Below are positions 60,373 through 64,000 of a stretch of DNA of 64,000 nt, piece by piece. The notes beneath the pieces are model-generated. The model was not told the origin of the DNA and did no database searches. It worked only from the letters and a program-made list of their open reading frames with translations. Origin of the DNA: JAUILH01 sp965230535 (GTDB taxonomy: Bacteria > Bacteroidota > Bacteroidia > Flavobacteriales_D > JAUILH01); NCBI GenBank assembly GCA_965230535.1, contig OZ246009.1, positions 1,736,001 through 1,800,000 of the forward strand. Reading direction: 5' to 3'. Within the stretch, counting starts at the first letter, position 1; the number at the start of each line of letters is the position of its first letter. A program made the position numbers and the translations under genes.

Positions 60373-61764
60373 ATGATAGTAAAGAAAATCTACCCGGTCC
60401 TGTTCCTGACTCTTGTGTCTTTAACCGGATTCTCTCAAAGAAAAATTGAAGGAACGTACGACAGTAAAGGACGAACGTTTACTGTTGCCAACAGTACTCA
60501 GGTAATTAAGAATTTCGTCAGAGGCTTTGCGCCATATCAGGGAAGAGACTATTTGTACGGTGTCATAGATACCAATGGCCTTGTTATCTGCGAACCTAAG
60601 TATGATGAGGTTGGAGACTTTTTTAAAGGGGCATGTAAGGTAACTGTGCGAAGGAACTACCAGGATTTTTATGGTTATATCAATGAAAAAGGAGAGGAAA
60701 TCATTCCTGTTGAATATGATGATATTAATGATTGGTGTACCTCAAGTTTTCGTTGTCATTCGGAACAAATTATTGTTGGAAAAGATGGCAAGTATGGCTG
60801 CTTTGACAGAAAGGGAAATGTACTGGTCCCTCTTAAGTATTCTTCAATTAGTTTTTTTAGAGGGAACTTAACTCGTGTCCATGATTCGAGGGGCTTTGGC
60901 TATATAAATAAAGCAGGTAAAGTGGTGATTCGTCCCAAATTTGAAGCTGCAGATGATTTTTCTGGTAGGCTTATACGTGTTAAGTACAAGGGAAAGTGGG
61001 GCTATATTGATACTCTGGGTAAAACAGTTATTCCGTTTGAGTACGACGATATCAGAGGGTTTTACAGTGTAGGTTATAGGGTTAAAAAAGATGGTAAGTA
61101 TGGTGTGATAGACATCAATAACAAAGTTAAGCTGTCGTTCATTTATGAATCTTTGGGTTATTTCCGGGAAGGATTGGCTTGTGTTAGAATCGATGGCAAA
61201 TATGGTTATATCGATACCAGTGCCAATATTGTAATTCCATGTATATACGATAAAGGAGGCAATTTTTTACATAACAGGGCTTTTGTGAGAAAAGGAGATA
61301 AGTGGGGACATATTAACTCAAAAGGAGAGGTGACGACACCTATTAAGTATAGTTCTGCCGGAGATTTTAATCAAGGTCTTGCTAGTGTCGGATTAAAAGG
61401 ATTGTATGGTAAGATAGATACCAATGGAAGAGAAGTACTGGCATGCAAATATGTTGGAATTGGAGGTTTCATTGATGGCATAGCTTCTGTGAAACAGATC
61501 CATAAAGATGTCCCTCATTGGGGATATGTGAGTAGAACAGGAGAAGAGATACTGCCCGTGAAATATGATAAAACAAGACCTTTTAAAAATGGATTGGGTT
61601 TGATTCTGAAAGACAAGATGTGGGGCGTGGTTAATACGGAAGGGAAGATCATTGTGCCTTGCAAGTATCATGGGATCAATCTGGATTCGTCTGGAAAAAT
61701 CAGGGCCAGAATTAAAGCAGAAAAATACGTTTTCGACAAAGAGGGCAAACCAATACGTGAATAA
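60373..61764 (+). CDS. WG-repeat protein, secreted
   Basis: From ATG at 60373 the protein has 463 residues with a signal peptide (VLFLTLVSLTGFSQ). About ten WG-type repeats follow (GyId..GkvvIp.kYd....F..Gla.V...gkwGyId), for example YGVIDTNGLVICEPKYDEVG and WGYIDTLGKTVIPFEYDDIRG. WG repeats form elongated beta structures in Bacteroidota exported proteins; the function is unknown. The TTG at 60355 would add six residues. Palindromic repeats lie on both sides of the gene. Confidence 0.9.
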   Translation: MIVKKIYPVLFLTLVSLTGFSQRKIEGTYDSKGRTFTVANSTQVIKNFVRGFAPYQGRDYLYGVIDTNGLVICEPKYDEVGDFFKGACKVTVRRNYQDFYGYINEKGEEIIPVEYDDINDWCTSSFRCHSEQIIVGKDGKYGCFDRKGNVLVPLKYSSISFFRGNLTRVHDSRGFGYINKAGKVVIRPKFEAADDFSGRLIRVKYKGKWGYIDTLGKTVIPFEYDDIRGFYSVGYRVKKDGKYGVIDINNKVKLSFIYESLGYFREGLACVRIDGKYGYIDTSANIVIPCIYDKGGNFLHNRAFVRKGDKWGHINSKGEVTTPIKYSSAGDFNQGLASVGLKGLYGKIDTNGREVLACKYVGIGGFIDGIASVKQIHKDVPHWGYVSRTGEEILPVKYDKTRPFKNGLGLILKDKMWGVVNTEGKIIVPCKYHGINLDSSGKIRARIKAEKYVFDKEGKPIRE

Positions 61765-61774
61765 GCTGGTAGTT

Positions 61775-61829
61775 AAACTGGTACGCGATTTAATCGCGTA
61801 CCAGTTTAAAATTAATCGCGCACCAGTTT
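61775..61829. repeat. Interspersed palindromic repeat, copy B (three arms)
   Basis: A 33-base palindrome (AAACTGGTACGCGATT and its complement) is followed by a third arm ATTAATCGCGCACCAGTTT. It lies 11 bases after the WG-repeat gene stop and can fold into a hairpin in RNA. Confidence 0.85.
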
Positions 61830-61910
61830 GAATTCGATATATAGATTTACGGGAAAACACCTAGATATAGACATGGATAATTTGATCAGCTTTGGCTTCA
61901 AATTAAGTGT

Positions 61911-62690
61911 ATGATCAAGAAGACATGTATTGTTGTGATTGCCATATTTACAGTTCAATCGGCAAATTCTCAATTAAGTACTCACATTGCAAATGGCGCC
62001 TGGGCTCCAGGATTTCACATAGGTTTCGGAACCATCAAAAACAACCAGCTAACTTATGTTGAAGGCAGAAAACACGGACCATATTTTGGAGTTGGTGTGG
62101 ATTTGGCCTATTCCACATTTGAAGCCGGAGAAATCAGGTATTATCTGGATGCCAAGTGGACTATGGACTTGGTTCATAAAGGCGTTGAACTCTTCAAAGG
62201 CACTGGTACGGATGCCAGAATAGACTTTACAGGTTTCACATGGCATAAATTAGGAATCAATGTATTTGCAACAGACAATTTGTGTATAGGCGTAGGAGGA
62301 AGTTTTGCAGATTACATCATAGACATTCCGCTTTATGCGAATAACAATGGCGACTTTTTTGCGGGAATAACCTGGCAGGAGCCTTCGGGTTGGAATTGGA
62401 CTGCAGGACCATGTTTCTTTGCAGACTATGGTATTGGTGATTTTGCAGCCAGTTTAACTACCAGTTATGATTTCACTTACCTCACTCCAAAAATCACGGA
62501 TGATTATGAGGCCTTAACGGACAAAATTGATGGCTATAAACCTCCGCACTTTATGTATTTCGATCTTACTATCAACCACGAAACCGGCGTTTATCTATCC
62601 ATTAACAGAACCACAATGATCGATAAAGGAGATTTGGGGAATAATATGTCCAGAGGAGAGATTAAAATGGGGTGGAGATGGTGGTTGTAA
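61911..62690 (+). CDS. Uncharacterised exported protein, possibly outer-membrane barrel
   Basis: This 259-residue protein has a signal peptide (CIVVIAIFTVQSANSQ). Alternating aromatic and glycine patterns suggest a small beta-barrel (FHIGFGTIKNNQLTYVEGR, GVGVDLAYSTFEAGEIRYYLDAKW), and it ends in GEIKMGWRWWL, a possible aromatic outer-membrane C-terminus. No family is recognised. It is a single gene between two palindromic repeats. Confidence 0.65.
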   Translation: MIKKTCIVVIAIFTVQSANSQLSTHIANGAWAPGFHIGFGTIKNNQLTYVEGRKHGPYFGVGVDLAYSTFEAGEIRYYLDAKWTMDLVHKGVELFKGTGTDARIDFTGFTWHKLGINVFATDNLCIGVGGSFADYIIDIPLYANNNGDFFAGITWQEPSGWNWTAGPCFFADYGIGDFAASLTTSYDFTYLTPKITDDYEALTDKIDGYKPPHFMYFDLTINHETGVYLSINRTTMIDKGDLGNNMSRGEIKMGWRWWL

Positions 62691-62732
62691 GACCAGAACA
62701 AAATTTAAGAAATAAAGCCTGGAATAAAAAAC

Positions 62733-62770
62733 AAAACCTGGTACGCGATTAAATCGTGCACCAGGTTTTT
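62733..62770. repeat. Interspersed palindromic repeat, copy C (two arms)
   Basis: AAAACCTGGTACGCGATT pairs with AATCGTGCACCAGGTTTT. It sits between two convergent genes, and the T run on either side lets it act as a bidirectional terminator. Confidence 0.8.
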
Positions 62771-62791
62771 ACATTTTGTTCGTTTAAGTGA

Positions 62792-64000
62792 CTACTTGGT
62801 AGCTCCTTTAGACTTAAGATAATCCTTTAGCTTTTTGCCATCTGCAACTTTTAGTACAGATTTACCTTTATTGTTTCTTGCATTCACATCTGCTCCCGCA
62901 TCAACTAATAATGCACATAAATCTACATTGTTTCTACCAGCATTGGCAGCAATCATTAGTGGTGTTTCTCCTCTGTTGTTCTTCAAGTTAACATCTACAC
63001 CTTGTTGAATCAATGTAGCAGAGATGCTGATATTTGAATTTTTACAAGAGTAGTGCAGTAAATTCTGAGAAGAGTTGTCAATGTGATCTGTCTTGGCACC
63101 ATGATCAAGCAACTTCTTAAACATTTGATCTTTGTTCCCTTTGACAGTCGCTACGACATAATCATTTTTAGTAGCATCAGCGCCTCTGTCGATTAGAATA
63201 TTGAAAACTGCTGTTTTTCCGCTGCTAATCGCGCTCATCATTCCATTATCAGGAGAAGCTCCTTTGTCAATCAAAGCATTCACAACATGAGTATTTCCTG
63301 TTCTGGCTGCACTTTGAATAAGTCCGGCCTTTGAAGCATCAGCTCCTTTATCGAGCATCAATAAAGCAGTTGAAGTCTGATTGCTTGAAATGGCATCAGC
63401 AAGAGCATAATTTGGATCAGCTCCATTTCTTAGAAGAGCAAGAGAAATATTCTCTGTTTTGTTGGTCACAGATGTCTTAATTAGGTTCTTATCAGAAGTT
63501 GGTGCACCTTTTTCAAGAAGAGCCATCACAACTTTTTCATTCTTTTTAGCAACAGCCTTGCTGATCACTGTAGGAGAAGTTACTGCGGCCCCACCATTAA
63601 TTAAAATAAGTGCAATTTCTGTTTGATCATTGTCAATTGCCATTGGTAAAATGCTGGCATCTAAAATCGGCTGAGCACCTTTTCCAAGAGCAGTGTTTAC
63701 CATGTCTTTATTTGAATTAACTACCGCAGCTTTCAATACTTTGTTAGGATCTGCTCCATGTTCCAATAGTAGATTAAGCATAGGAACAGAATTGTGCTTC
63801 ACCACACCATTAATATGCGGATCTGGTTTTGCACCTTTCTGTAAAGCGACTCTTGCTGGTTCGATTTTGTAATTAGGCATTTTCATTTGTCTGCCGTCTT
63901 TACTTTCCGTGCTTGTAGGAATGGCAGCAGAAATGATTCTTTCTGGAGATACATTGTATTTATCGATTAAATCTCTCACCAAATTGAGATCTCTGGCAAC
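62792..64000 (-). CDS. Ankyrin-repeat protein (partial, 5' end outside window)
   Basis: The frame is open to the window edge: the sequence upstream of TTG 63982 still codes (VARDLNLVRDLI), so the N-terminus is missing. About 400 residues of ankyrin-type repeats are visible, with units such as VALQKGAKPDPHINGVVKHN, LLEHGADPNKVLKAAVVN and LLDHGAKTDHIDNSSQNLLHYS. The last repeats are the most canonical (NNRGETPLMIAANAGRN, LLVDAGADVNARNNKGKSVL). The many similar units with a shorter loop give a regular solenoid. Probably a protein-binding scaffold. Confidence 0.9.
   Translation of the reverse strand, partial: VARDLNLVRDLIDKYNVSPERIISAAIPTSTESKDGRQMKMPNYKIEPARVALQKGAKPDPHINGVVKHNSVPMLNLLLEHGADPNKVLKAAVVNSNKDMVNTALGKGAQPILDASILPMAIDNDQTEIALILINGGAAVTSPTVISKAVAKKNEKVVMALLEKGAPTSDKNLIKTSVTNKTENISLALLRNGADPNYALADAISSNQTSTALLMLDKGADASKAGLIQSAARTGNTHVVNALIDKGASPDNGMMSAISSGKTAVFNILIDRGADATKNDYVVATVKGNKDQMFKKLLDHGAKTDHIDNSSQNLLHYSCKNSNISISATLIQQGVDVNLKNNRGETPLMIAANAGRNNVDLCALLVDAGADVNARNNKGKSVLKVADGKKLKDYLKSKGATK

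Noticed and set aside
60226..62770. Palindromic repeats considered as a CRISPR array
   Set aside because: Copies are separated by whole genes, are not evenly spaced, differ in arm number, and no cas gene is present.

Overview
The window comes from a member of the Bacteroidota, most likely of the Flavobacteriales. The evidence is C-terminal type IX secretion (T9SS) sorting tails, TAnnTTTG promoter elements, a DnaE carrying an N-terminal exonuclease, an ATP-type PEP carboxykinase, a SusC/FecA-like outer-membrane receptor, BlaI/M56 and two-component-propeller proteins. Genus and species cannot be told from the sequence alone.

Layout. 1-5324: end of a histidine operon (hisD partial, hisC, hisB, hisH, hisA, hisF, hisIE), tightly overlapping and covering the pathway except hisG and the start of hisD. 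5311-11625: a leftward block with a lipoprotein, a propeller/Y_Y_Y/SpoIIE-phosphatase sensor and two secreted proteins. 11695-15196: an ECF sigma factor with a tiny membrane partner, a winged-helix regulator and small membrane or secreted proteins. 15183-23165: housekeeping genes (rsmE, pckA, a saccharopine dehydrogenase, trmN6-like, rimM, rpsP with a long acidic tail). 23210-28237: a three-gene T9SS operon (quinoprotein dehydrogenase-like, VCBS/ASPIC protein, five-heme cytochrome). 28234-38765: a serine/threonine dehydratase, ttcA, dnaE, trxA, a DUF58 protein, an M56/BlaI pair with three tandem operators, and an FAD protein.

39029-50973: a tRNA-Asp gene whose last bases are repeated (18 bp, identical) 11.87 kb downstream. 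The DNA between the copies is an integrative element. It carries a tyrosine integrase followed by a Rep-like protein, hairpin-rich noncoding DNA, and one compact leftward defence operon: XRE regulator, hsdR, ATPase-TOPRIM protein, hsdM, hsdS, HARE-HTH nuclease-like protein, HNH-like protein. The ATPase-TOPRIM gene resembles a fused AriA-AriB (PARIS) protein and is translationally embedded between hsdR and hsdM. This is the most interesting system in the window: a possible anti-restriction sensor wired directly into a type I restriction operon.

51234-64000: just outside the element is an integrase relic with a clean in-frame internal deletion, then an RsgA-type GTPase, a MarR-GNAT operon with twin palindromic operators, a broken GNAT gene, an HMA-like secreted protein, a TonB-dependent receptor, a WG-repeat protein, several uncharacterised secreted proteins and an ankyrin-repeat gene that runs off the right edge. 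A family of short palindromic repeats lies between the genes from 60.2 to 62.8 kb.
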